64,000 nucleotides of DNA from Deltaproteobacteria bacterium. GTDB taxonomy: Bacteria > Myxococcota > JACPTQ01. The position numbers were made by a program, and so were the translations under genes. The stretch is taken from positions 1 to 64,000 of the forward strand of contig JACPTQ010000045.1 in NCBI GenBank assembly GCA_016192705.1, read 5' to 3'. This document shows positions 37,704-44,842 of the stretch, piece by piece (the first letter of the stretch is position 1; each line of letters begins with the position of its first letter). The notes under the pieces were generated by a model. The model did no database searches. It saw only the letters and a program-made list of their open reading frames with translations, and was not told the DNA's origin.

Positions 37704-38821
37704 GGGCAATCGCGACGTTCGTCGTCGAGCGGAGCGATGCGTGGGGGATGATGCCGTGGTCGTCGTCGCGGGTTGGCGAGGCGGTTCGCGGTGCGCTGCG
37801 TGAGGCGTTGGTGGCTCACGCGGATGGCGTATGTGTTCGTCCGGGAGCGTGCGACGCGAAGTCGACGTGTGCCGCGTGTGAGCTGTTTGGGGCGGCCGGA
37901 CGGCCGGGCCGGGTGTCGGTCGCGGCGACGTTCAATGCGGATTCGGGCGCCGTGTCGGTCGAGGTGGGGGGTGGCAACGAAGACGTTACGCGGGTCAACG
38001 GTCTCGCGAAGGCCGTTCGTCGTTTCAGTTTGAACGGCCAAACGTGGCGCGTGCGGGATGTGCGGTTTGGGGAGGCGGGAGCGGGAGCGGAAGCGGGTGC
38101 GGAAGCGGAGGCGGATGCGGGAGCGGTCGCTGTTCGCCTTGAGGCGCTGTCGCCTTGGCTCGTCGCCAGTTTTTCGTGGGGCGATCGTTTTCGCGCAGGT
38201 GCGTCGCCGTGCGTACCGGGGTCGCAACTTCGAGGTGCGCTTGGCGTCGAAGGTGGGCGCGTTTCGCATCTGCGGCTTCTTGGCGATGCGCGCGCGCGGT
38301 TTGCGTTGGGGCGTGGTCATGCCGGCGCGTTTGCGGAAGAAGCGTGGGAGGCCGGCGCGATTTTTGAGGCTCGCGTCGACGGCGGCCGGTTTACGGCGGT
38401 CAACGAGGGCGCGATCGGCGCGGGGCGAAATCGGGGATACGGTCGCTTTCGAGCGACGTATCGGCCTTTGGACAACGGCATCGACCCGATCGCCGACTTC
38501 AACAAAGAACCATCAAACGTCACAATCGCGTTCGAGACCGATGCCGCTCTTCCCAGCCGCGCCGATCTCACGCGCGCGTTGTTCGGTGAGGGTGCGGCGA
38601 CGCTTCACGGTGCGCTCATCGCACGTGGACCAACGGGCGCGCCGATTACCTGGGTGCGGGGGCGCCCGGCGATACCAGCCGGCAGCCGGTTTGAGTTTGC
38701 GTTGATAGCTGGGGAGCGAGAGCGGGCGGCAGAGACGCTTCGGGTGGCGCTTAAAACGGGCGTGGGTGACGGGGCAGCGGACGGTTATGGCGAGCTTCGT
38801 GTTTTGGAGATGAAACAATGA
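37700..38821 (+). CDS. Large RAMP protein, Csx10-like (multi-RAMP)
   Basis: 373 aa. The N-terminal part has VGEAVRGALREAL and a zinc-knuckle motif CAACELFG (C-x2-C-x-LFG), shared with three later genes. After an Ala/Gly/Glu insert coded by GCGGAA/GCGGGA hexamers (about residues 127-140) comes a second RAMP-like unit with CVPGSQLRGALG and the G-rich loop GAGRNRGYGRF. The end (RPAIPAGSRFEFAL, GAADGYGELRV) matches the closing Gly-rich strand of Csx10/Csm4-like proteins. In type III complexes such proteins cap or line the crRNA backbone. Start and stop overlap both neighbours by 4 bp (ATGA). Assignment to RAMPs is good; to Csx10 specifically, moderate. Confidence 0.68.
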   Translation: MRAIATFVVERSDAWGMMPWSSSRVGEAVRGALREALVAHADGVCVRPGACDAKSTCAACELFGAAGRPGRVSVAATFNADSGAVSVEVGGGNEDVTRVNGLAKAVRRFSLNGQTWRVRDVRFGEAGAGAEAGAEAEADAGAVAVRLEALSPWLVASFSWGDRFRAGASPCVPGSQLRGALGVEGGRVSHLRLLGDARARFALGRGHAGAFAEEAWEAGAIFEARVDGGRFTAVNEGAIGAGRNRGYGRFRATYRPLDNGIDPIADFNKEPSNVTIAFETDAALPSRADLTRALFGEGAATLHGALIARGPTGAPITWVRGRPAIPAGSRFEFALIAGERERAAETLRVALKTGVGDGAADGYGELRVLEMKQ

Positions 38822-39552
38822 CAAACGTGCCTTGGGACAGCGAGCGACGGCGGCTTCGGCCACAGTTTATTCGGCGCGCATCGGCTTACATGGACGGGAC
38901 GAAGATTTGGGAAAAGGGGGGATTTGCGCGGGATGAAGTCGCGCTCCGGACGCTGGTGCGCGTCGCCGACGAGTCGATCGACATTGAAGAGGTGCTCCAT
39001 TTCGTTCGAGCGAAGATCGGTCAGACGGAGCCCGGACGAAAATGGCGTTATCGCGATTTTGGGGAGTCGCTCATTCGCGAGTTGACGGACGGGCTTGCGG
39101 CGGTGCGCAAGGAGATCGAGGAACGGCTCGCGCGGCCGGCCGGGGATGGTGAAATCGCGGTGCACGTGTCGCGGTGGTTTGTCGCGGCGGCGCTTGAGCA
39201 TTACCGGTATCGGCGTGAAGTCGAGCGGGCGCGGGCCGAACAGGGGGTGGGACGAGATGTTGCGAAGGAGCGCGGGGAGAAGAGGGAGCGGCCGGGCGGT
39301 CGAGATGCGAAGAAGCGCGTTTTTGGCGACGGCACGGCGGTGAAGCGGCGGGGGGAGGATGAAGTAAGGGAGAAGAGAAACCACGGAGACACTGAGGCAC
39401 TGAGGTCTGGGGAGGAAGAAAAAACTAATAGGAAAGAGTTAGCGGGTGCGGACGCGGGTGTGGATGCCGAAGCGGTTGCGGGAGCGGGTTCGGGCGGGAG
39501 AGCGGGGACGGATGCGGTTGCGGGAGCGGGCGCCGACGAGGAGGCGAAGTGA
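38818..39552 (+). CDS. Small helical subunit candidate (Cas11/Csm2-like) with a repeat-derived tail
   Basis: 244 aa, of which residues 1 to about 140 are a charged helical domain (LRPQFIRRASAYMDGTKIWE, EVLHFVRAKIGQT). Position and size fit the small subunit of type III complexes (Csm2/Cmr5/Cas11), but similarity is not strong enough by eye to be sure. From about residue 180 the sequence becomes low complexity: RNHGDTEALRSGEEEK, then Ala-Gly-Asp repeats. This tail is coded by an inserted composite repeat (39378-39545) related to one in the gene at 40345. Starts by ATGA overlap; the next gene starts at TGATG. Confidence 0.5.
   Translation: MTNVPWDSERRRLRPQFIRRASAYMDGTKIWEKGGFARDEVALRTLVRVADESIDIEEVLHFVRAKIGQTEPGRKWRYRDFGESLIRELTDGLAAVRKEIEERLARPAGDGEIAVHVSRWFVAAALEHYRYRREVERARAEQGVGRDVAKERGEKRERPGGRDAKKRVFGDGTAVKRRGEDEVREKRNHGDTEALRSGEEEKTNRKELAGADAGVDAEAVAGAGSGGRAGTDAVAGAGADEEAK
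39378..39545 (+). repeat. Composite repeat insert in a coding tail (copy 1)
   Basis: An AACCACGGAGACACTGAG-type segment, a purine-rich stretch (GGAGGAAGAAAAA) and a run of GCGGGT/GCGGAT/GCGGGA hexamers follow in this order. The same order occurs at 41254-41395. In frame it gives NHGDTE, an acidic/Lys stretch, then Ala-Gly-Asp repeats. The first part is of the ACCACAGAGACACAGAG class of dispersed intergenic repeats that I know from many environmental genomes. Confidence 0.7.
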
Positions 39553-40352
39553 TGGGCGAGAGGGTCGAGCTTCGCGGAACGCTCTTAGCGGTATCGCCCG
39601 TTTTTGTGGGCGATCCAAACCAGTCTGGGCCTTACGATCGAATGGTGGTGCGGGATCGAGCGGGGGCGCCATTCATTCCGGCGTCGACGCTTCGCGGGGC
39701 GCTTCGGAGTTCGTTGGACGTGCAGCTTTCGGCGCTCGGTCGCCGGGCAACGGCGCCGCGGGCATGTGGCGCGGTGGCGCAAGGCGGCGGGCGCGAGGCT
39801 GGTCCGCATCGATCGGTGGCGTGCGCGCTCGAAGGCGGCCCGTGCGACGTGTGTCGCCTTTTCGGATCGCGGGGGCAGGCCGGATTGGTAACGGTTTGGG
39901 ATGCGCCGGTTGTTCGCGGAGGCGCGAGCGCGGGTGAGGGAGGCGAACGATTGTGGTCCGATTTGAGAGTCGCGGTGCCGCGTCATCGCGACTTGGGGAC
40001 GGCGCGACGCGAAAACAGGACCGAGTGGGAAGTTGTGCGGGCCGGAGGCGTTTTCGAATTCCGTGTTGAGATTGTCGCGCACGATGAAATCGACGTCGGG
40101 CTTTTGGGGCTCGCCATCGATGGGTTGTCGAAGGGCGTTGTCGCGCTTGGAGGCGGGCGCGGGCGCGGGTTCGGTCGCGTTGAGATGGCCGTGACGTCCG
40201 CCCGCGTCATCGATCTCGCAGCGCTTGTTCGCGGCGACGTGGTTCCGGGCGACGGGGCGGCGAGTGCCTCGGTCGATGGGACTCGGGAGTTTTTGGCGCC
40301 GCACCTTGCGCGCGTGCGAGCGGCGGCGCTGGAAGGGGCGGCAGATGTTTAG
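39552..40352 (+). CDS. Csm3/Cas7-like RAMP backbone protein with likely catalytic Asp
   Basis: 266 aa from the ATG at 39552 (TGATG junction; a GTG 3 bp upstream is possible). Family features in order: GPYDRMVVRDRAGAPFIPAS followed by TLRGALRS. Asp29 lies where Csm3 has its target-RNA-cleaving Asp33, and this loop is the thumb/substrate loop. Further on are CDVCRLFGSRGQAG (C-x2-C-x-LFG) and the Gly-rich loop LGGGRGRGFGRVE. Csm3 repeats along crRNA and cuts bound RNA every 6 nt. Here it is the only RAMP of the operon in which I see that Asp, so it is the best candidate for the cutting subunit. Confidence 0.75.
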   Translation: MGERVELRGTLLAVSPVFVGDPNQSGPYDRMVVRDRAGAPFIPASTLRGALRSSLDVQLSALGRRATAPRACGAVAQGGGREAGPHRSVACALEGGPCDVCRLFGSRGQAGLVTVWDAPVVRGGASAGEGGERLWSDLRVAVPRHRDLGTARRENRTEWEVVRAGGVFEFRVEIVAHDEIDVGLLGLAIDGLSKGVVALGGGRGRGFGRVEMAVTSARVIDLAALVRGDVVPGDGAASASVDGTREFLAPHLARVRAAALEGAADV

Positions 40353-41448
40353 GGCATGGCACAATTCGCTGGCACTTAAGGTTCGTGTTTCGCCGATGGG
40401 CGCTCTTCAAGTTGCGGACGTGACGGCGTGGGATGCGGTTCGCGTTGGGATGGGGTTCGTTCGCGCGGAGGGTTTGTTCGGACGGACTGTTTTTGTTCCC
40501 GCGTCGAGTGTGCGCGGGGTGATGCGTTCGTTCTCGGAGCGACTGTTGCTCGGGCTTGGTCTTCGGGCGTGCGACCCGCTTGCACCGAACGCGTGCGGGA
40601 TGGGGCGCGACGCAGCGCCACGGCGAATTTACCTCGAGTCGTGTTTTGTTTGCCGAACGTTTGGGTCGGGTCAGCTCGCGGGGCGCGTTGTTGTCGGCGA
40701 TTTTTGGCCGTGGAACAGCGAGGCCGTCGAGGCGACACAGCGCGATGAATGCGCGACCGCGAATCGAACCGAGCGCCGGGGCGGTATCGCGATCGATCGC
40801 CGGACGCGCGCCGGGGCGCTTGGACATGAGAGCGAAGTCGAGGTGGTCACGCGCGGCGCGTTTTACGGCGACGTTATTTTGACGAACTATCAGTTGTGGC
40901 AGCCGGCTCTCATTGGCCTCGCCCTTCGTGAAATCGAAGAGGGGTATCTCACAATTGGTGGCGGGTCGGGGCGCGGCTTTGGGCGTGTCCTGTGTCGCGT
41001 TGTCGGCGCGACGCTTCGCCAGTCGCTCGACGTTCGGGCCGCGGCTGGTTCGTTGGACGGTGCCTCACGCAAGATCATCGGGGCCGGCGGTTTCGAGGCG
41101 GATGAATTGCCGGTCCCCGACGGGGTGACGTGGGAGCGCGAGCCGCTTGCGGATGTCGCGCGGCTGTCTGGAAAAGAGTGGACGCGGCTCTTCGAGGCAC
41201 TTCTGGACGGGCCCTGGCGTGAGTTCGTGACGTCGAGGGAGAAGGATAGGAGTAACCACAGAGATACAGAGAACATAGAGATCGGAGGAGAAGAAAAAGG
41301 GGGCGGGAAAGAAGAGGGCGACGCGGGAGTGGTTGCGGGCGCGGAAGCGGGAGTGGTGGCGGACGCGGGAGCGGTTGCGGTAGCGGAGACGGCGGCTGCA
41401 GAGCCGGTGCCGGCACAAGACGCTGCGCCTGTTCCCGGCGACCACTAG
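40345..41448 (+). CDS. Second Cas7-like RAMP, Asp loop lost, repeat-derived tail
   Basis: 367 aa. The ATG at 40345 overlaps the end of the previous gene by 8 bp. RAMP features are TVFVPASSVRGVMRSFSERL, the knuckle CFVCRTFGSGQLAG, RGGIAIDRRTRAGALGHE (the IDR-type loop of Csm3-like proteins), and GGGSGRGFGRVLCR. The equivalent of the cleaving Asp is not seen (EGLFGRTVFVPAS), so it is probably structural. The last about 75 residues are a low-complexity tail containing NHRDTENIEIGGEEK and Ala-Gly-Asp repeats, coded by a composite repeat (41254-41395) like that in the gene at 38818. Confidence 0.72.
   Translation: MFRAWHNSLALKVRVSPMGALQVADVTAWDAVRVGMGFVRAEGLFGRTVFVPASSVRGVMRSFSERLLLGLGLRACDPLAPNACGMGRDAAPRRIYLESCFVCRTFGSGQLAGRVVVGDFWPWNSEAVEATQRDECATANRTERRGGIAIDRRTRAGALGHESEVEVVTRGAFYGDVILTNYQLWQPALIGLALREIEEGYLTIGGGSGRGFGRVLCRVVGATLRQSLDVRAAAGSLDGASRKIIGAGGFEADELPVPDGVTWEREPLADVARLSGKEWTRLFEALLDGPWREFVTSREKDRSNHRDTENIEIGGEEKGGGKEEGDAGVVAGAEAGVVADAGAVAVAETAAAEPVPAQDAAPVPGDH
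41254..41395 (+). repeat. Composite repeat insert in a coding tail (copy 2)
   Basis: AACCACAGAGATACAGAGAA, then a purine-rich stretch, then GCGGGA/GCGGAA/GCGGTT hexamers, in the same order as at 39378-39545. In frame it gives NHRDTEN, then EEK-rich sequence, then Ala-Gly-Val/Asp repeats. The parallel protein strings NHGDTE and NHRDTE in two neighbouring genes come from this DNA element, not from protein homology. Confidence 0.7.
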
Positions 41449-41462
41449 CAGGCGGTCGAACG

Positions 41463-42206
41463 ATGGGACGAAGACGAAGACGGCGAGGCGGTGGCGAGAA
41501 TACGGCGGCTCTGGCGCGCCCGCGCGAGGGCGAACCACGTCGCGTGCGTCCACCGTTTGTCGTGCGCGCACCACGTGGGGTGAGTGGGCGATTGCGGCTC
41601 GTCGGGACGATTCGGCGGCCGGTTCACGTCGGCGCGTCAGCGTGGAAGGTGCGCGGCGCGGGCGTTCTTTTGTCGCATGTTGCGTACGGCGAAGATTACG
41701 TTATTCCGGCGTCGGTCGTGCGCGGGGCGGTGCGCGAACGGTTTGCCCGGGAAACGCGGTCGTGCGCGGGCGTTCCGCCGTATCGTTGCGAGCCGGGGAA
41801 CCGATGCCCCGCGTGCGTTACGTTTGGTACGCGCGGTTTCAAGGGGCGCGTTTGGATTTCAGACGCTGTCTTGGTTGAGGGGCGGGTTGACGCGATCGCC
41901 GTCTCGCCGAATGCGGAACGTTGGGTTGAGGCGATCACGGTCGGTGAGGTCGAGGCGGAGGTTGTGATGGATGGTCTCAATCCCGATTGGATCCGGCCGC
42001 TCTGCGCGGCGTTCGGGCTCGATTCCGATTCGTCCGTTATGCTCGGTGAATCGCACGCGGATGGGCGGGGTGAGGTGTCGTTTCAGGCCGTCGAAATTGA
42101 GTCGCCACGAGGAATCGGTGGTCCGTTCGGGCTGGGCGAGATGACGGCGGACTCAATTGGGGCGTGGGTTGGCGAGATTGAAACGGCGGCGCGGAGCGAA
42201 TCGTGA
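41463..42206 (+). CDS. Third Cas7-like RAMP with zinc knuckle
   Basis: 247 aa from the ATG at 41463. A basic N-terminus ([14 protein letters not shown]) could bind RNA. RAMP features are DYVIPASVVRGAVRERFARE and CAGVPPYRCEPGNRCPACVT with FGTRGFKGRV, i.e. the same C-x2-C-x-TFG knuckle plus two extra Cys. The usual Gly-rich loop near the end is weak (SHADGRGEVSFQAV). The family Asp is not evident. It lies 14 bp after the previous gene and overlaps the next start by 4 bp, so it is part of the same complex-coding operon. The subfamily is not assignable. Confidence 0.65.
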   Translation: MGRRRRRRGGGENTAALARPREGEPRRVRPPFVVRAPRGVSGRLRLVGTIRRPVHVGASAWKVRGAGVLLSHVAYGEDYVIPASVVRGAVRERFARETRSCAGVPPYRCEPGNRCPACVTFGTRGFKGRVWISDAVLVEGRVDAIAVSPNAERWVEAITVGEVEAEVVMDGLNPDWIRPLCAAFGLDSDSSVMLGESHADGRGEVSFQAVEIESPRGIGGPFGLGEMTADSIGAWVGEIETAARSES

Positions 42207-42916
42207 CAACGTACGAACGGATTCGCGAGGCGGTTTCGATCCGGGAGCGACTCCTCCTTGTCCTGTCGCGACGACAGGAAACGCGAAAACCGGCGGGTGC
42301 TTTCGGCGATCGGGTTGGAGCGCGTGGCATGGGTTCGGGGGGTGGTGGACGTGGGATGGGTCGGGGTGCGCCGGGCGCGACGGGGCGCGGGTTTTCGAAT
42401 CGCACGGGCGGTGTTGCGGGGACGGCGTCGAAGGCGGACGAGAAGAGTGGTGCGGCGCCGGTGAAGGTGACGCCTGTAACGCAAGCACCGGTCGCGAAGC
42501 CCCAGCTCGAGCGTGACGTTGCGGAAGCGCTTGGCGTGGGGGCCGTCGTCGTCGCGCGGCTCGCGGAGAGTTTTGAGCGCGTGACCGACGTCGCGAAGGC
42601 GCGTGCGATTCTCGACGCGATTCCTCGCCTTGTGCCGGCGGGCGCGGCCCATCTGCCGATTGCGGCGGCGATTCGCGAAGTGGTTCAGCCGCTCTTGGGT
42701 GGGCGCTTCGCGGACGCCGCAGCGGATCGCGTCGCCGTGCTTCGGCTGCTTTATTCTGAAATCTCGTACCTTTTGTCAAAGGCGCCGGAGTTCTCGAATG
42801 ACGAGCCGGATGGACGGCGCGGTGATTCGCGGCGTGGTGGACGAGGCCCGGGTGGACGTGGGCGCGATCGCGATGGTGGACGTGACCGCGGGCGCGAGGA
42901 GCACCGTCGGGACTGA
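42203..42916 (+). CDS. RG-rich protein of the RAMP operon, unknown
   Basis: 237 aa from a GTG overlapping the previous stop. Two RG/GG-rich disordered regions flank a helical middle: about residues 35-75 (GMGSGGGGRGMGRG) and about 205-237 (RRGGRGPGGRGRDRDGGRD). The middle, about 100-195, reads RDVAEALGVGAVVVARLAES and onward in helices. RG-rich arms are typical of RNA-binding proteins. The helical core could be a second small-subunit-like module, but I do not recognise it. It is the last gene of the set; the oxidoreductase begins 15 bp later and may be co-transcribed. Confidence 0.6.
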   Translation: MTTYERIREAVSIRERLLLVLSRRQETRKPAGAFGDRVGARGMGSGGGGRGMGRGAPGATGRGFSNRTGGVAGTASKADEKSGAAPVKVTPVTQAPVAKPQLERDVAEALGVGAVVVARLAESFERVTDVAKARAILDAIPRLVPAGAAHLPIAAAIREVVQPLLGGRFADAAADRVAVLRLLYSEISYLLSKAPEFSNDEPDGRRGDSRRGGRGPGGRGRDRDGGRDRGREEHRRD

Positions 42917-42931
42917 AATGGGGCGGATCGC

Positions 42932-44842
42932 ATGAGCGAACTAACAGCGTTCGAAGCGCGCATCGCGCGGGCCCTCGCAGAGACAGCAATTCCGCCTGGA
43001 GATGCGTTCACGCCGGACTACGATCGGCTCGTCGGCGACGTCGAGGCGTTTCTTGCGAGCGCGCCGTTACCCGTGAGGGCTGGCTTTCGCTCGGTGCTCG
43101 CGGCCATCGAACTCGACGGGTTGCGCGTGTCGAAGCGGCGCCGATTTTCGCGGCTTGACGCCGAGGGCCGCGCGCGCGTGCTCGAGGCGTGGTCGGAGTC
43201 GCCGCACTTTTTGAAGCGCACCGCGCTTAAATCGGTCGTTTTGCCGATGAAAGTCGCCTGTTTCGCATCGGAGGCGTCGCACAAGTTTTTTGGGTACCCG
43301 AGTGCGAATGGCCACGCGAAGGCAACGGTGCGGCACGCCGATCATCCGAACGTACTGCGGGCTGCCGACGTTGACGACGGCGAGGAGATTCGGTGCGAGG
43401 TTGTCGTTGTTGGGACGGGCGCGGGTGGTGCGGCGATCGCGAAGGAGCTCGCCGAACGTGGCGTCGCCGTCGTGATGCTCGAAGAGGGCGGGTATTTTTC
43501 GCGAGCCGATTTTACGCGGCGTGCGTACGATATGTCGAAGCAGATGTATCGCAACGGGGGATTGACAATCGCGATCGGCACGCCGGGAATCATGATTCCG
43601 CTCGGTCGAACGGTTGGGGGTACGACGACCATCAACTCGGGGACTTGTTTTCGCGTGCCGCAGCACACGCTCGACGTGTGGCACCGCGAGCACGGCCTCG
43701 CCGAATTCACACTCGATACGCTTGCGTCGTATTACGACCGCGTTGAGAAGATTCTTGGCGTCGAGGAGGCGAAATGGGAGGTTCTGGGCGAAGTCGCGCG
43801 TCTCGTGCGGAAGGGGGCCGACGCGCTTGGTTATTCGCATCGCCCGCTTCTGCGCAACGCGCCGGGGTGCGAGGGGTCGGGCGTTTGTTGCTTTGGCTGT
43901 CCGTCGGGTGCGAAGCGTTCGGCTGACATTTCGTACGTTCCGCTTGCGCTCAAGGCGGGCGCGCGCGTTTACACCGGCGCGAAAGTCGAAAAGGTGCTCG
44001 TCAAGGGCGCGTCAGCGACGGGCGTGGTCGTGCGCGCGGTCGGCGCGTCGAAGAGGTTCACGGTGCGCGCAGAGAGGGTCGTCGTATCAGCGGGGTCGCT
44101 CCTGACGCCAACGCTGCTTCGTCGATCGGGGCTTCGCGCGAAGGCGATCGGGCGAAACCTTTCCGTTCACCCTGCGACACGCATCGCCGCGCGGTTCCCG
44201 CACGAGTTCAAGCCGTGGGAGGGAATTCCGCAGGGTTACTGCATCGACGAGTTCCACGAGGACGGCATCTTGTATGAGGGTGCCGCGGTGCCGCCCGATT
44301 TTGCCGGGCTCGCGTTTCCGTTTTATGGCGCGCGCTTCACGGAGGCGATGGAGAATTATCGACGCACGGCGATTTTTGGTTTTCTCGTCGAGGAAACGTC
44401 GCGCGGGCGTGTGGTGCCGAGTCGCGCGCCGCTGCCGCTCGTGCTCTACAACATCAACCGCGCCGACACCGCGAAGATTCAACGCGGGTTGGTCATTCTC
44501 GCGAAGGTGTTTTTTGCGGCGGGCGCCGAGCGTCTCGTTGTTCCGGTGCATGGACACGACGAAATGACGTCGCCGGCCGACATCGAGAAATTCGCGCGGG
44601 CCGACATCCATCCGTCCGACCTTGAGCTTGGGGCGTTTCATCCGCTTGGCACAGCGCGCATGGGGCACGATCCGAAAACGTCGGTTGTGAATACCCACCT
44701 CGAATCGCACGAGGTGCGTCGGTTGTACGTTGTTGATGGGTCGGTTTTCCCGTCGCCGCTTGGCGTTAACCCGCAAGTTACGATCATGGCGCTTGCGACG
44801 CGTGCGGCTGAGACAATCGCCGCGGGGCTCGGGCGCCGCTAG
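42932..44842 (+). CDS. GMC-family FAD oxidoreductase with N-terminal extension
   Basis: 636 aa. Residues 1 to about 125 are a helical domain (SELTAFEARIARALAETAIP) like those fused to or partnering choline/gluconate-type dehydrogenases. The FAD Rossmann motif is VVVGTGAGGAAIAKELAERG (about 152-171), followed by GRTVGGTTTINSGTCFRVP. The C-terminal GMC signature is HPLGTARMGHDPKTSV and GSVFPSPLGVNPQVTIMALA, with the catalytic His/Asn pair. It oxidises an alcohol or sterol-type substrate; the precise substrate is unknown. It lies 15 bp after the RAMP operon but has no obvious role in RNA defence. It ends overlapping the convergent metallopeptidase by 4 bp. Confidence 0.88.
   Translation: MSELTAFEARIARALAETAIPPGDAFTPDYDRLVGDVEAFLASAPLPVRAGFRSVLAAIELDGLRVSKRRRFSRLDAEGRARVLEAWSESPHFLKRTALKSVVLPMKVACFASEASHKFFGYPSANGHAKATVRHADHPNVLRAADVDDGEEIRCEVVVVGTGAGGAAIAKELAERGVAVVMLEEGGYFSRADFTRRAYDMSKQMYRNGGLTIAIGTPGIMIPLGRTVGGTTTINSGTCFRVPQHTLDVWHREHGLAEFTLDTLASYYDRVEKILGVEEAKWEVLGEVARLVRKGADALGYSHRPLLRNAPGCEGSGVCCFGCPSGAKRSADISYVPLALKAGARVYTGAKVEKVLVKGASATGVVVRAVGASKRFTVRAERVVVSAGSLLTPTLLRRSGLRAKAIGRNLSVHPATRIAARFPHEFKPWEGIPQGYCIDEFHEDGILYEGAAVPPDFAGLAFPFYGARFTEAMENYRRTAIFGFLVEETSRGRVVPSRAPLPLVLYNINRADTAKIQRGLVILAKVFFAAGAERLVVPVHGHDEMTSPADIEKFARADIHPSDLELGAFHPLGTARMGHDPKTSVVNTHLESHEVRRLYVVDGSVFPSPLGVNPQVTIMALATRAAETIAAGLGRR

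Noticed and set aside
19407-42916. A functional link between the caspase-like gene and the RAMP operon, as in type III-E with a CHAT peptidase
   Set aside because: The caspase-like protein has a signal peptide, lacks TPR repeats, and lies in a separate secreted-protein operon more than 15 kb away on the other strand.
35541-42930. A CRISPR array near the RAMP operon
   Set aside because: No series of 25-40 bp repeats with regular unique spacers is present on either strand. The only strong repeat is the single 116-bp pair, far too long and with only two copies.
42932-44842. The GMC oxidoreductase as part of the RAMP system
   Set aside because: Only the 15-bp spacing supports it. GMC enzymes have no known role in RNA-guided defence, so co-transcription may be incidental.
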